From Diorhabda sublineata (taxonomy: Eukaryota > Arthropoda > Insecta > Coleoptera > Chrysomelidae): a stretch of 64,000 nt of DNA. Below, piece by piece: positions 46,096-57,718 of the stretch. Positions within the stretch are counted from its first letter, which is position 1; every line of letters starts with the position of its first letter. Under the pieces are notes generated by a model. It did no database searches, was not told the DNA's origin, and saw only the letters and a list, made by a program, of their open reading frames with translations. The stretch lies in NCBI RefSeq assembly GCF_026230105.1, contig NC_079474.1, positions 33,990,294-34,054,293 of the forward strand, in the 5' to 3' direction. Made by a program: the position numbers and the translations under genes.

Positions 46096-49000
46096 CTGTC
46101 CTGGACTATCGTAATCTGACAATCGTGTCTGACAGCACGTAAAAAACTTGACATTCCATATATGTAAAGATATAAAAAACAAAGTATAGTTGTTATTGAT
46201 ACTATTTATCGAAAAATATGTAGGAAAATAACAAATTTATTATATAGCTTAGAGAAACGACTGTACAATATATATTATACTGGTTCTATAAAGTGAATAA
46301 CGAACATTAACTCAAGTGTAATGATAATGAACAGTAGCCAGCCACACTATAGGTATACTTCTGGCGGCTCTTGGTATCGCGGACCATGACGAATTTAAAC
46401 AAATTGACTTAACTCATACTTTCAATTATTCAAAATTAGTTTTTTTTGTAGCGTATAGTTTTTGTATCTTTGCCGACGATAGCCTGATGAAATAAATAAA
46501 AATATAAGACTATTTTTCAATAAAGGATGAGTTAGTTTTAATTATCGGGGTCGATAGTATTTACCAGCGGAAAAATATATATATATACGAGGGAAATAAA
46601 AGAAGGTTATCATGATACGTCTAGAAATATATTGTTGTTACTTATGATTATCACAATAATGCAGCGTTGTTAAATCTTTTATTTTTTCACTAGAACCACC
46701 GATTTTCGTTATTTGAGATATTTTTTATTAAATTATTTAATGTAATAAAATCGTTTAGATCATAATAAACTATTAGTTGTATTGTGGATGATTTATATCA
46801 AAAATTGATCATATAGAAGTGTATATAAAGAAATAAGAATTTATTTTTTTCGAGTCGTTTGTGGATTGTTAAAACGACATAGAAAGTACGTGACAAAGGA
46901 AATGTCAAATTACAAAGACCCGGCGGTGTGAAAATGATATCTTGATGGATTTAAAATTATAGGTGACCCTGTACGTGAAGTAATTGTCGTTGCAACGCTT
47001 TTTTTATCATTAAAAAATACACAATCGGGTTTAAAAGAATTTAGGTCTATATAATAAATCTTGTGAATACATTTTTCTGTTTATTATACGTGGTGGCGCA
47101 AAAAGAATGTACATTTATTTTAATCGTACAAACATTCCATTAAATACTAAATCATTTTGAGAATTTGGCGTTAAGGAGACTTAAAAAAAGGTCATTTATC
47201 AGGGTATGCAACTACAAACTACATTAGAAAAGTGAGGTTATGTTTTTATGTAATGTGTTGTTATGTTATGTAAGCGTGATCATTCTGTGCGTTATTATAG
47301 TTTTTCTATCTTTGACATTTATGGGAGGTTAGAGCACGTCATGTTCGCGTTCATTGTGTGTATTGCTTCATTCTCAACACATAGAACGTAGTAGTATGGA
47401 TTCGATGAAACGGTAACGAAAGACAAGAAAGAATCAAGCAAGCAAAACGCATTTAGCATTAAAATCGAAGATCAGTCTTATATTTTTGTTGTACCTTTGA
47501 TTGTTTGGAGATGTAGGAAGAGAAGGTAATTCGTTATCACTCTCCATCTCACTAAACTTATCATTGTTATACTCATAACTAATTTCTTTAATTTTAATAA
47601 TGTTGTAAAATGAAAACAAGATCCACGCGAATATAGGTTAGGTTCACACATTCGTCTGTCAGTGAGTGACAGTCTTGAATATTTGACATTGACATTTCAA
47701 CAATAAAAAGTTTAATTTAGTGAAAAATAGTATAGTTGGCAGCTATAACATAGACGATTTTCATTTCTTATTCTATATAGACTAAAATTTAAGAAACGAC
47801 AACGTTGTTGATGGAATACCGGTATAATATTATAAAGTTGAAGCGGTCCTAATCTATTTGGTAGTCGTCAAATTCGCTAAGCTCTGAAGAGACATATATT
47901 ATGTGCATATTTGAGCAACTGTTGCCGACAAAAACGATGGTCTTTTGTTCGGCCGCACTTCTTTTGTTTTAGCCGCCTAATTCGAATAGTTGGCCGTGGA
48001 AACGTTAATGGGGGACCTGAAGAACTGTTACTGCATTTATTCCGATGCTACCGTTTTGTTAGAAAACAAATGCCGGTCGTCGAATTTGTGACTAATGTCA
48101 TTCCGATGTTTTTGTTATAAGTTCCTTCTGATTATATTCTATACAAGGGAAATAACTCGCATTTTTTTGGTTTCCTGGTTTGATTTTCGTCTTCATGTTA
48201 TTGACGCAAACCAGACATCATTTTCATTATAAGATTATTTACGATAATTATTTAAGAAACCTTTTTATTTTTCGAAAAAATTCGATTAATGTTATTATTT
48301 TTTGAAATATCTGTAAAGAAAAACTTCAGCTTCATTTAGACGTTTTGAAAAAGCCTAAGAACCCATGGATATATACAGAGTGTTTCAAAAAAAGGTGACA
48401 CGTCTTTAGGATAGATAGAAAACCATCCGTATTCCAGATAGAGGGCGTTGAAGAAATACACATTTTTTACGATTTTGGCATAACTACTGGCAACATTGCA
48501 TTGAAATTTTATAAAAATATGTTTTGGAAGCTAATACATCCAATGAATTCGTTTTTATGTCTGATTCTCATAGAGGGCGCTAGTTACACGATTCGTACCA
48601 ATTAGTATTGAACATAACTTTGTCAAAATTATATTTATTGCAATATCTAATAATGAATCTAGTTGAAATGTGACTATAAATAATTCGTATATTAATAAAA
48701 GTTATTTTGATATTTCACTGTATATTTGAAATGGAAGTTATTGAAAATTCGGACGGTGTAGCGTTCCGAATGTATCATCAACATCCCGAAAAACGGCATA
48801 AAATAAATCTGATCTCTTTCTTAACTGTTATGCCCATCGACGTTTTCCGTTTTCGGCGGACAAGTGCGTTGAAAAAAATTGTCGTTAATCGACATCCCAT
48901 TCAGTCGATCCATGTGACCGGTTGATTGATCAACGATATTTGTAAAAAGAAATTCGTATATTTGTTGTCTGGTTTACGACACTTAATTTTTTAACTTTCT

Positions 49001-49204
49001 TTGTTATCGTTATTATTCCCGAGAAGAAATAATAGAAACGATAAAAACAGATGTTTGAATCGTCGGATTATTCGGCTTTACACTGGAAGATTATAAAGAA
49101 TAATTTGGTTTAATAATTAATACAATTCACCTTTCTAATTAAAAATTTCTTCATACCTGATATCTTTTATATTTTTCCCAGAAATTTGGGTGTCTGCTTT
49201 CTTA
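46096..49204. other. No gene seen; one dispersed-repeat-like block
   Basis: At 48376 ACAGAGTGTTTCAAAAAAAG starts a block that holds two AGAGGGCG motifs (48439-48448, 48571-48583), resembling an ACAGGGTG-type repeat. ORFs at 47911 and 48707 are unassigned. Confidence 0.3.
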
Positions 49205-49533
49205 CTTTCAAACAGGGTTGCCAATTTCGGGCAACAAAAATCCGGGATACCAAATCACCCAATAAGATGTTATTAGTATATAAAAATTAACATATTACCA
49301 TAAAAAGAACTGGATGAATTGTATTACTTTTTCCAATGAGATATGAAGCTCTTGTTTAAAATTAGACAAAAAATAGGTTGAAAATTAGTTTAAAACTATA
49401 GCTTAGCATCTATTTCACCCCAAAAATATATTATTTTGAGAAAAATAGGTTTTCTAACGTTAGTATTTTGAGTTTTAAGAAATGAATTTGAAATTGAGCG
49501 CGAAAAAGGCCAAGACTGTCATGGCGTCTTGAA

Positions 49534-49563
49534 TGACGTCACATCTCGCGAAACAGCCATGTT
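49534..49563 (+). promoter_or_regulatory. CRE plus TCGCGA motif, inverted partner at 50555-50583
   Basis: TGACGTCACATCTCGCGAAA followed by CAGCCATGTT lies 36 bases before the THAP-like start codon. The reverse complement of 50555-50583 is the same except for one substitution and a one-base gap. It joins a full CRE (TGACGTCA) and a CTCGCGA core. It could be a bidirectional promoter module or a pair of transposon subterminal repeats. Confidence 0.4.
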
Positions 49564-49598
49564 TGTTTATGACAGTTAATTGTGTTTTTTAATAAATA

Positions 49599-49742
49599 AT
49601 GAATTCTTCATATTATAAATATTGTATAGGGCCCTATTGGGAGAATACAACGATAAAAACGCCAAACAAATTATTCATACACGTTCCAAACAATAAACAA
49701 ATTCGAAGAAAGTGGTTAAAATCAACTAATTCCACATTTTAA
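49599..49742 (+). pseudogene. Broken THAP-like exon
   Basis: The 47-residue frame follows the first half of a divergent insect THAP-like domain: KYCIGPYWENTT, TPNKLFIHVP and RRKWLKS. In related domains the position of Trp in PYWEN is the second zinc-binding Cys (P-x-C-x-N), so a ligand is lost. The frame stops at TAA (49740) right after the conserved KWL segment, where the domain should go on to its C..H half. The foldback element sits only 22 bases further. It looks like the remains of the DNA-binding exon of a THAP-type transposon or host factor. Confidence 0.55.
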
Positions 49743-49763
49743 TGTAACAAAACTTGATGTATC

Positions 49764-50260
49764 TGTTACGTCCCAAGCCCGATCTTGTACGGAGTCGAGC
49801 TTCGTACAATGAATTTGTACGAAGTCCGATCTGTACAAGCCATTTTGTACGAAGCCGAGATTGGCGGACTTCGGACAGAGATGATTGTACAAAGTCGACT
49901 CTGTACAACGCTGGTTGTACGGAGTCGGAGCATTAGTAAACACAAACTACAAACGTAGTTATTGTGATTGAAAGTATGTTCTCCGGCTAGTTGGCTACCA
50001 TCTATTGTTAGGTTAGGTTAGGTTAGGTTAGGTTAGGTTAGGTTGCGTGTACTACTTCGGAATAACGTGCTCATTACCGAGTGAGTATCGATGCTCCGAC
50101 TCCGTACAACTAGCGTTGTACAGAGTCGACTTTGTACAATCATCTCTGTCCGAAGTCCGCCAATCTCGGCTTCGTACAAAATGGCTTGTACAGATCGGAC
50201 TTCGTACAAATTCATTGTACGAAGCTCGACTCCGTACAAGATCGGGCTTGGGACGTAACA
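49764..50260. mobile_element. Foldback element, 170-bp arms, 497 bp
   Basis: Arms 49764-49933 and 50091-50260 are inverted copies differing at a single base. The ends are TGTTACGTCCCAAGCCCG, and TATC flanks both sides (49760-49763, 50261-50264), a 4-bp target duplication. The arms themselves are built of short hairpins around TTGTAC, such as CTTCGTACAA TGAAT TTGTACGAAG. The 157-bp loop carries seven TTAGG units. Arm identity points to a recent insertion. No coding capacity. Confidence 0.9.
50008..50044 (+). repeat. TTAGG repeat in the foldback loop
   Basis: Seven perfect TTAGG units inside the loop of the foldback element. Being within the arms, the tract was probably carried in with the element. 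Confidence 0.9.
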
Positions 50261-51298
50261 TATCTATTTATAAATGTACAAAATCTACCATAATATACCA
50301 CACATAACATATAAAATGTTATGAGTTATTGAAACTTTGTATTAGCTAACCTCAAAATCAGTTAAGTAGGTGTTCAATGCAAAAAATTTATCAGGCATAA
50401 TGGCAAATTACTGTAGTTTGCTTTGTTAAATCGTGATTCTATGGTAAATTACACCTGTCTTTTAAGGTTACACTAAAAACAAACTTTATTAATTTAACAA
50501 TAATTGCTGAAAATTCGAAATAACCTGGCCACTTTATACGAAAATGGCAGCTACAACATGGCGTTTCGCGAGGTGTGACGTCACACTTTTCTGATTGGTA
50601 TGTAATGGCACGTGATTAAACGTCTCATTTTGTCTATATTATTTTCCAAAAGTATTATTAAACTCTTATTATTTCTCTAGAAAAGTTGTTTTTTTATTTA
50701 TTAATTATTATGGTTAATCGTTAGAAACTCGAAGCCATCCGATTTATTTTTAATGGAAACAAGCCTTTTCATCTCTAAATTTTAATTTGAGCATTTCTGC
50801 ATATAAGAAAACACCCTCGTGTCATAGGTGTTAAGACTTTTCCCGAAATGTCAAACTAGAACGACAATTTGAAAAACGTCTAAATCTGCTTTGATTCTTG
50901 GCCATCCTAAGATTGAAACAAAAACATTTTTCTTCTTTCCCATCAATAATTCATAGTTGCAAAAAGTTCAGTAGCATTGGTTTCAGTTTTCCGAACAAAT
51001 CTATTCAGTTTTTCTATGGTGGCTCATATATAAATAACAAAATGGAGATATACAGCAAATTCGAGTTTCTGGTCCAAATCTCCTAATCCCAACGGTTGGA
51101 CAATCACCTTCCACAGCAAGAAAATATGAATTAAGAACAGAATCAAATTTTAAAATCTTCTCAAAGGCTTTATTATCATTTCTCCTTTAGTGCTTAACTC
51201 CTAAATCCGGGACAAACAAGGCGGGAGACAGAATAAGCGAATTGGAATGTGAGGACTGTCGCGGGATATCCGGGACGTTTGGCAACGTTGCTTTCAAC

Positions 51299-51968
51299 GG
51301 CGTCAGTCATTAATATGAAGATATAGAGTCCACTGTTAAAGTCTACTTTTAAAGTTAGAGGGGTATAAATCTGGTTATTTATTGTTTACAACTTAGTATA
51401 CATGGCGTCGACGTGGTTTTTGGTATTTTCACTGTAGCAAACTTTTAATTCGAAGAAAACATTTTGAACTACACGTTTTATTCCGTTTATTTTTATTTTA
51501 TTTATTACTTATGTGTATTATAAATGATTACAGTTATTTTATGTACAAAAAAAACGTAATATTTCATTACAACGAATGTAATAACAACGACAAAACAGAT
51601 GTGACAATAATTGAAAAAAAAACTATATCAAATCGATCAATTTCACGAGAATCTACAGATATTTACGATACTCATTTCATATTTATTGTGCTGATTCAGT
51701 GAATTTTTTTTTGAGGTTATTAAGATGACGTTATTCTGTGATCTGCATGCATAAAATTGAAATACGAGTACCTACTTACAACTAATTTGAAACACTTCAA
51801 TAAAAAAAAACAATCCCGTTAGATGTGAGTTAAAGAAAGCAATTTCCTCCTGATTGAGATCATTTCTAATATTCTACACTAAGAAAAATATATCATGCGT
51901 GAAAATGTTTAAAATTCTCTGAGTTCATGGCGCAAAATTAAATATGAGACAAAAAGTAACAGATAATA
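51299..51968. other. No gene seen
   Basis: AT-rich with one unassigned ORF at 51511. Confidence 0.3.
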
Positions 51969-51970
51969 TA

Positions 51971-52501
51971 CGAGGATGGTCCGAGAAGTACCTAGCTTAA
52001 CAAAGAAAACACGAAAATTTTAGGAAAAGATCTCCATACACTTTTTTCAGCGATGTCAAGCTTCTTAAAATAGTTATTTGAGTATAAAGTTCCTTTTTCC
52101 AAGATAGTTAATGGAAATTATCCAACGCTTATCCTGAAAAACAGACACTTAGACCTTGCCTTGCAGATGGAATAGTCTTCGACTTCTTTGGAGCCGGTTA
52201 GGTTAGCGCCAGTGGATTTTCTTCAGCATTTCTCGAGTCGATATCTCATTTGATCAACCACAGGTCCGTACGGCCTCGTTTAAACTCTACTACCCAATAT
52301 TTTACTTTGATAACGAAGGATTAATCTCACCCAGAGTAGAATCTAGTTCAGCTTTTTTGGTTGGACTAATTCCTTTCAAACAAAAAATTCATTGAAAACA
52401 TTCACTACTAAACAAATTCTGAATTTTTTTAATACAGTGGTACTTTCCAAACAACTATCGTCATCTCTAGGTCAGACCAGGAACTTCTGGGACCATCCTC
52501 A
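51971..52501 (-). mobile_element. Deleted mariner element, 531 bp
   Basis: The left end CGAGGATGGTCCGAGAAGTA and, read inward, the right end TGAGGATGGTCCCAGAAGTT form inverted repeats flanked by TA (51969-51970, 52502-52503). The interior near 52110-52230 resembles the minus-strand mariner transposase at 7500-7560 (ACCTTGCC..GCAGATGGAATAG..CTTCTTTGGAGC). No intact frame remains. A non-autonomous derivative, different in ends from the 39178 element. Confidence 0.8.
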
Positions 52502-52503
52502 TA

Positions 52504-53060
52504 CGATACTAGGATCACCTATTTAGAAAGAAACCTCATGTACACATAAATACCAAAAAGCTGTTGTATTCGCTTTATCTTTTTAGTTTCCATTAAATTT
52601 CTATTAACGTTGGACCTGTTGCGATTGAAATTGACTCTGGTTGACTTAGTAAGAGTTGAGGTTAGGGTTCCATAAAAGTAAAGGTGTCTTTTAGAAGTTA
52701 GATTTCGGTACTGACGGTAAACCTGAAGGTTCTTACTGTTTTAATTATTAAAACTATATCATATATCGTTTATCATCAACGAAATATTACAATACAAGTA
52801 AAAAAAACCTTTTGACACTTATTATTTCTCAAAGGAAAGATTTTGAGTTTGAGATATAGAGAGAGAATGAAAGTGAGGTTAATTTTTTCCGTTATAGAAC
52901 TTTTGTTATTTTATTATGATTTATAGAATATTGAATATACAATAGTGAATATTTTGCTCTAAAGAGTTTCATAGTTAATTGAATCAAATGCTTTTTTGAT
53001 ATCAACAAACTTAGTAAACAATCATCTTGCTGTTAGTCGTAAATAGTTTATACAACTATA
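52504..53060. other. No gene seen
   Basis: AT-rich, no ORF or repeat recognised. Confidence 0.3.
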
Positions 53061-53912
53061 GGTAATTTTATACTTTTCGCGGTCCCCTCGTTTTTTGGTT
53101 CTAGAAAATCGAAAAATCGTCCGATTTCGATGATTTTTTTTAAAATCTTCCGTTTTTATGGAGGATTTATGGAAAAAATATGGGAAATATCTCACCTGGT
53201 GATTTTATATAGTTTTATGACTTTAAATGATGATTATAAACGCACTTCTTGGCATATAATCGTTCATAACTTTTTTACAAAACATCAAACGCAGTTCATA
53301 TATTTTTTTTATTAATCTATATAAAAAAACGTACATTTTGGAAAAGAAAAATATTGAAAAATGTTTGTTTGTTCATTAACAGTGAAAATTAGTAAGATCC
53401 CATTTTTTAAACGGTGAAAATTTTCAATTTTTCAAAATTAACTTTTAAAATTGTACAATTGATTACAATAAATTATTTTAAGAATGTTTTTGTTCATATA
53501 ACTTTAATAATTAGTTAATAAAAAAAAGTACAATCGATTATATTTGAAAAAATGTGAATTTTAAGAGAAATTGTTGCTATTTTTAATTATAAAAACATGA
53601 TAAATCAACATTTTTGCTTAAACTTTTCTTTCAATTCGTTCGTTTTTTTTGTGTAGATTACGAAAAAAAATATAACAACTTCATTAGATTATTTGAAAAA
53701 AAGTTAACAACAATTATACGTAAACGAGTGCATTTTCTTAAATATTTAAGGCCCTAAAACCAATATAACTTTTGTTTTTTTTAATTCCCATAATTTTTTT
53801 CGTGAATCCGCCGTAAAAACGAAGATTTTAAAACAAAATTCATCAAATTCGGACGATTTTTCGATTTTCTAGAGCCAAAAAACGAGGGGATCACGAAAGT
53901 ATAAAATTACCC
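53061..53912. mobile_element. Non-autonomous element with about 120-bp inverted repeats
   Basis: GGTAATTTTATACTTTTCGC at 53061 and the inverse complement of the sequence ending at 53912 (GGGTAATTTTATACTTTCGT) begin arms that match through CCCCTCGTTTTTTGG, CTAGAAAATCGAAAAATCGT and on to a GGCGGATT/GGAGGATT segment. The middle is very AT-rich, with no transposase. Flanking target duplications are not evident. The superfamily is unknown. Confidence 0.75.
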
Positions 53913-54295
53913 ACCTACATATCGTTGTTCCCTTGTATATTTAATTCGTTAATTTGTATTCGAAATGTGCTACGTTACCGATAAATTTCCATAACCCCGC
54001 TATGGGTTTTGCGTTCAATTTGATAATATCTTCGATAGAGAAAATCTATTGTAGTTTCGTAAACTGACCCTCACGGTATATTAGCTAAATATTAATCAAG
54101 ATCTTAACGTTAGAGGGTGTTATAGAAATTTAATTAATTGCCTTCAATTCAAATATAAAAACCGTATTATAATCAAATTAATCATTTGGTTAACGAGGTG
54201 ACAAAAAATTGTGGTTTTACCTTTTTATTAAATACAAACATTGCACAAATGTTGGCTAAATCTGTAAGATGAAAAAAAAACTTTGCATTTTTCAG

Positions 54296-54360
54296 GACAA
54301 TCGCAGGACGAATTCGATATTAGTCAGGATTATTATGGTGATGCCGACGACGGGTTACAG
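54296..54360 (+). CDS. Candidate 65-bp internal exon of a host gene
   Basis: A GC-richer island follows a good acceptor (TTTGCATTTTTCAG, ending at 54295) and ends CAG before GTTTTAAG at 54361. One of its three frames (from 54298) is open and reads DEFDISQDYYGDADDG with Gln-rich flanks, an acidic, non-repetitive composition unlike the surrounding DNA; another frame has a stop and the third is basic. I do not recognise the protein. If it is spliced, 65 bases would shift phase. Reading on gives Val-Leu-Ser and a stop, so it could also be a terminal exon. It is the best hint that this window lies within a larger host gene. Confidence 0.3.
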
Positions 54361-56019
54361 GTTTTAAGCTAAATGGGTACTAATGGCATCATTTATCAGC
54401 TTTTTCTTCAGCACATTGTTCAAATATGTCATCGGGATTAGGTTATTTGATTAATATCATCTAGTTTGACCATATTCAAACGGTATAATTGGAAATCATT
54501 CATCTTTTCTGGATTATTTCAGGAAACAAATTGATTTTGATGGTAATACAACAGCCAAAACAAAAATGTGTTATCTCTCAGATAACGCACTGCAAAACTT
54601 ATTCATTTCGTTTTCTACCACTTAACCTATTTCTTCTTCTTCTCTTTTATATAAATTCATTACGTAGAGGCCTGATACAACAAACAGCTACTTAATAATA
54701 TATATTAAGACAAGTTTCTATTGCAGATCTTGAGAAACTATTTTTAAAGTTGTTTCAAGGTAAATTAATGGGTATTCTCAGTTGAAAAATTGAGTTACAA
54801 TCCATCGTCAAAGTTGTGTAGTCAAAACTTCATACCGTTTATACAATAATATCGTAAATTTAATGTACTAGTGCGAAGAAACGACGTCAGATCTTTATAT
54901 TCAGAGATAATTGAAGTACAAATTCTAAATAAACATTTTCCTCGTGTAAATAATTTAATGTCAGACATGAAAAACCTTCATCAGAGTGCTTCAGAGGGTT
55001 TAATTTTATAGAAAAAATTTACCTTCACTTCAACGTATAGAGATGAGGCATTTGGATGGAATTTTTGTCAACTTAAAAATTTATTTTCAGAATTGTCATA
55101 CGAATATTTCCCAACAACAATTTGTAATCAATTTAGATTTAGTTTAGTATCTACGTGAAAATAAATAAACATTGAATCGATAAATTACCATTATGTGTAT
55201 ATCGTCGACTTAAATCGCAAATGACCAAACTCTATTTTGGCCTAAAATGAATTTTTATGACGTTTACATTCCACATAACCAGACCCATCACTAAAAAACG
55301 CCTAATAACTGAAATGTCGAAATTCCCGCCTAAAATTGCAAGTCGCGATTGGCTGATTGAAATCTAGAATAATACGCGATTGGCCTAACTCCTTATTAAT
55401 ATAAAGAAATACGTGAGTGGAAGGTAAATATTAATAAATATTTTTTAATATTATTAAGTCAAATAACAAAGACACCTAAAAATGTATATTTACTGCTGTA
55501 GTTTTGGTTTTTAGTGGGCCAATTTCATTTTAAAACCGTCGGTTTTGAACGACGTTCCAAAATTCAGATTAGATTTGATTTTTGTCGGTTATCGTGTCAA
55601 CTGTTCGGGTAAACACGAGGTGTGTGTGTGTGTGTGTGTGGCCTCCATCGCTCTTCATTCTTCCCTGACGTTTTTAACCGTCGGTTAAACACGACACAGA
55701 AGAACGAGGTGTGTGGGGCCCATTATAGGGACTCACTTAACTAATATAATAAGGTGTTATAAACTCCTTGCAGCGAATAACTTTTAGGTTGGTAACAGTT
55801 TTGCAGCAGTCTGTCTCACTCCAGTAGTAGTAGTAGTAATGTGGGCAGGCTTTCCACCTGACAAGTAGGCCACCACGTGGTCCCTTTTTGCTAACCCCTG
55901 ACTGTAATGTATCGAATATTCATTAGCAACTTGTACCTATAGGTACCTACTTTACAATGGTTTACATTTTCATTCTTTTTTGTCTAAGCAAGGCCTAAAT
56001 AAAACCTATTTATTTTAGA
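54361..56019. other. No gene seen; GT microsatellite
   Basis: A GT run at 55621-55640. CCGTCGGTT occurs at 55539 and 55680, the second followed by AAACACGA, which also lies just before the GT run, so a short local duplication is likely. A TTTATTTTAG acceptor-like run ends at 56017, just before the transposase start of element A. Confidence 0.35.
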
Positions 56020-57718
56020 ATGAATCCCCACTCTCGTGCGTCCAAAATCCTTTCATTAGCTGGAATAGACATAAAAGCACCAACTGCTGAAAATGGAGTT
56101 TACAGTACAGAAGAAAATAGTAGTTTGGATCTTAAGTCTGAAAGATCTACATTTTGTGATGTGGATGGATTAGATTTGACAACCAATATGGACCTCGTGA
56201 ATAATGGTACGTTAGTTACTGACGAGGAATCGTTACACCTAGCCGACATTCAGGTTAATCGCCTCAATTCAATGTGTAAAAGTTTGTCTCAAGACGAAAA
56301 TCAAAATGACACACAATGTCAGCAGATATTACTTGAAGATTCTATTTGGAGACATGGTTTTAGAGCCCCAAGAAAATAATGTGCTGTGAGACGTCACGTA
56401 AATCAAAAAGAGTGGAAGAAAAATAAAAACAAGTTATTAAGAGAAGAATGAAAAGAATATTCTGGCAAAAAGAAGCAAGAAGAAAAATGGAACTATAACA
56501 TCCCAAAGACATCAAAAACTTTGGGAGCTTCTGGCAACTGTAAAACTGAATCGAGCAAAGTCGAAATCGAAATTACAAAGGAGCAAAGACGAAATATTTT
56601 TAATAAATTTTGGAATTTTTCGTGGAACGAAAAGAAAGTTTATGTTCAGGAGCATGTTAACGAAATAACCTACCTCCAGAGCAAGGGACAGGAAACACGA
56701 AAATTTATCGTCTCTTACACTTATTTTCTTGATACTACCTACAGAGTAAAAGTCTATAAAATGATGTTTTGTAGCACACTTGCTCTACCTTCTAGAACGA
56801 TTGGACGTTGGACAATTGAAAATGATGAACACCAAAAAGCTGCTAATGAAATTATCGACAATAACCCCGAAAATTCTCATTCCAGAAAGGCAAAAATGTC
56901 GTCGAGTAACATTATTGTCGAAAGTCGACCACGAAGATGTATCTGGAGGATAATTGGAATACAAAAATTGATTTATACAGATTTTACAAAAGTGATTGGT
57001 GCAATAATGGAACTAAAGCAACACCAGTCTCGATTGCAACTTTCAATAATACTTTTGATGACATGAATTTGTCTCTTTATAAGTCTAAAAAAGATAAGTG
57101 CGACGTGTGTGTAGCAAACGATACGGGTAATAATGATGAAGCTACTTATCGTGACCATCGCGATGAAAAAGCAGAGGCATGAAAGGAAAAAGATGATGAC
57201 AAAAAAATAGAAAATGTTAAGGTATTTGAGATGGATCTACAGTCAGTTCTTTTATCTCCAAAATCTAATGTCTATACTACAAAACCAAGTTAATTGTCCA
57301 TAACACATTGGATGGCTTTTGTTTTATCTGGCATGAAGGGCAAGCCGGACCAACAGCGAATACTTTTGCATCCATTATTGTCCTGCAAACTAATGTTATA
57401 CTCCAAAAAGAATCTTTTTAGAAAATTGTTTGGTTTACCGATGGATGTACAGGCCAGAACCGGAATGCCCTCCTTTCTAACGCGCTTTTAAATCTTGCCA
57501 AAGAAAATGAAATAATTATAAAACAAAAATATTTGGGAAAGGGCCATACACAGATGGAGTACGATTCAGTGCACTCCACCATCCAAAGAAAAGTAAAAAA
57601 CTGGGTAATAATTGTTCCAGCAACAACAGTCATGAATATCGGAGCGTTGCAATATAGGAAGGATGGAATTAGTTTTAAGCTAAAACATTCTACATTCAGG
57701 GTAGAAGCTTTTAAAAAT
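56020..57718 (+). pseudogene. Sola-like transposase A, N-terminal and catalytic part, interrupted
   Basis: The start MNPHSRASKILSLAGI is typical of a large group of insect DNA-transposon proteins that I assign to Sola with moderate confidence. An acidic linker is followed by RRNIFNKFWNFSW, an FNNTFDDMNLSLYKSKKDKC segment with CDVC, and a DDD-type core: EMDLQSVL near 57228 (first Asp), TDGCTGQNRNALLSN at 57437 (second Asp) and GHTQMEYDSVHST near 57540 (third Asp). The frame is broken by TAA at 56377, by shifts near 56930 and before 57430, and by TGA at 57180. At 57718 it is cut within EAFKN by a 5.3-kb insertion and resumes at 63053. The element's own ends were not found; AGAGCGCAAAGTGCCTACC near 63314 could be part of the right one. 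Confidence 0.65.

Larger units (their letters stand above)
49213..51290. mobile_element. hAT-like DNA element with nested insertion
   Basis: The left end CAGGGTTGCCAA and, read inward, the right end CAACGTTGCCAA agree at 10 of 12 positions and have the CARNG..GCCAA form of hAT termini. The flanking 8-mers CTTTCAAA (49205-49212) and CTTTCAAC (51291-51298) match at 7 of 8, fitting the 8-bp hAT target duplication. Of the 2,078 bp, 497 are a later foldback insertion. No hAT transposase is visible, so it would be non-autonomous. Short ends and one mismatch in the duplication leave room for doubt. Confidence 0.5.

Noticed and set aside
47911..48120. 69-residue ORF with a Cys-Cys start
   Set aside because: No domain recognised and no exon borders.
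49722..50307. Overlapping ORFs of 60-86 residues on both strands
   Set aside because: They are readings of the foldback arms and mirror each other.
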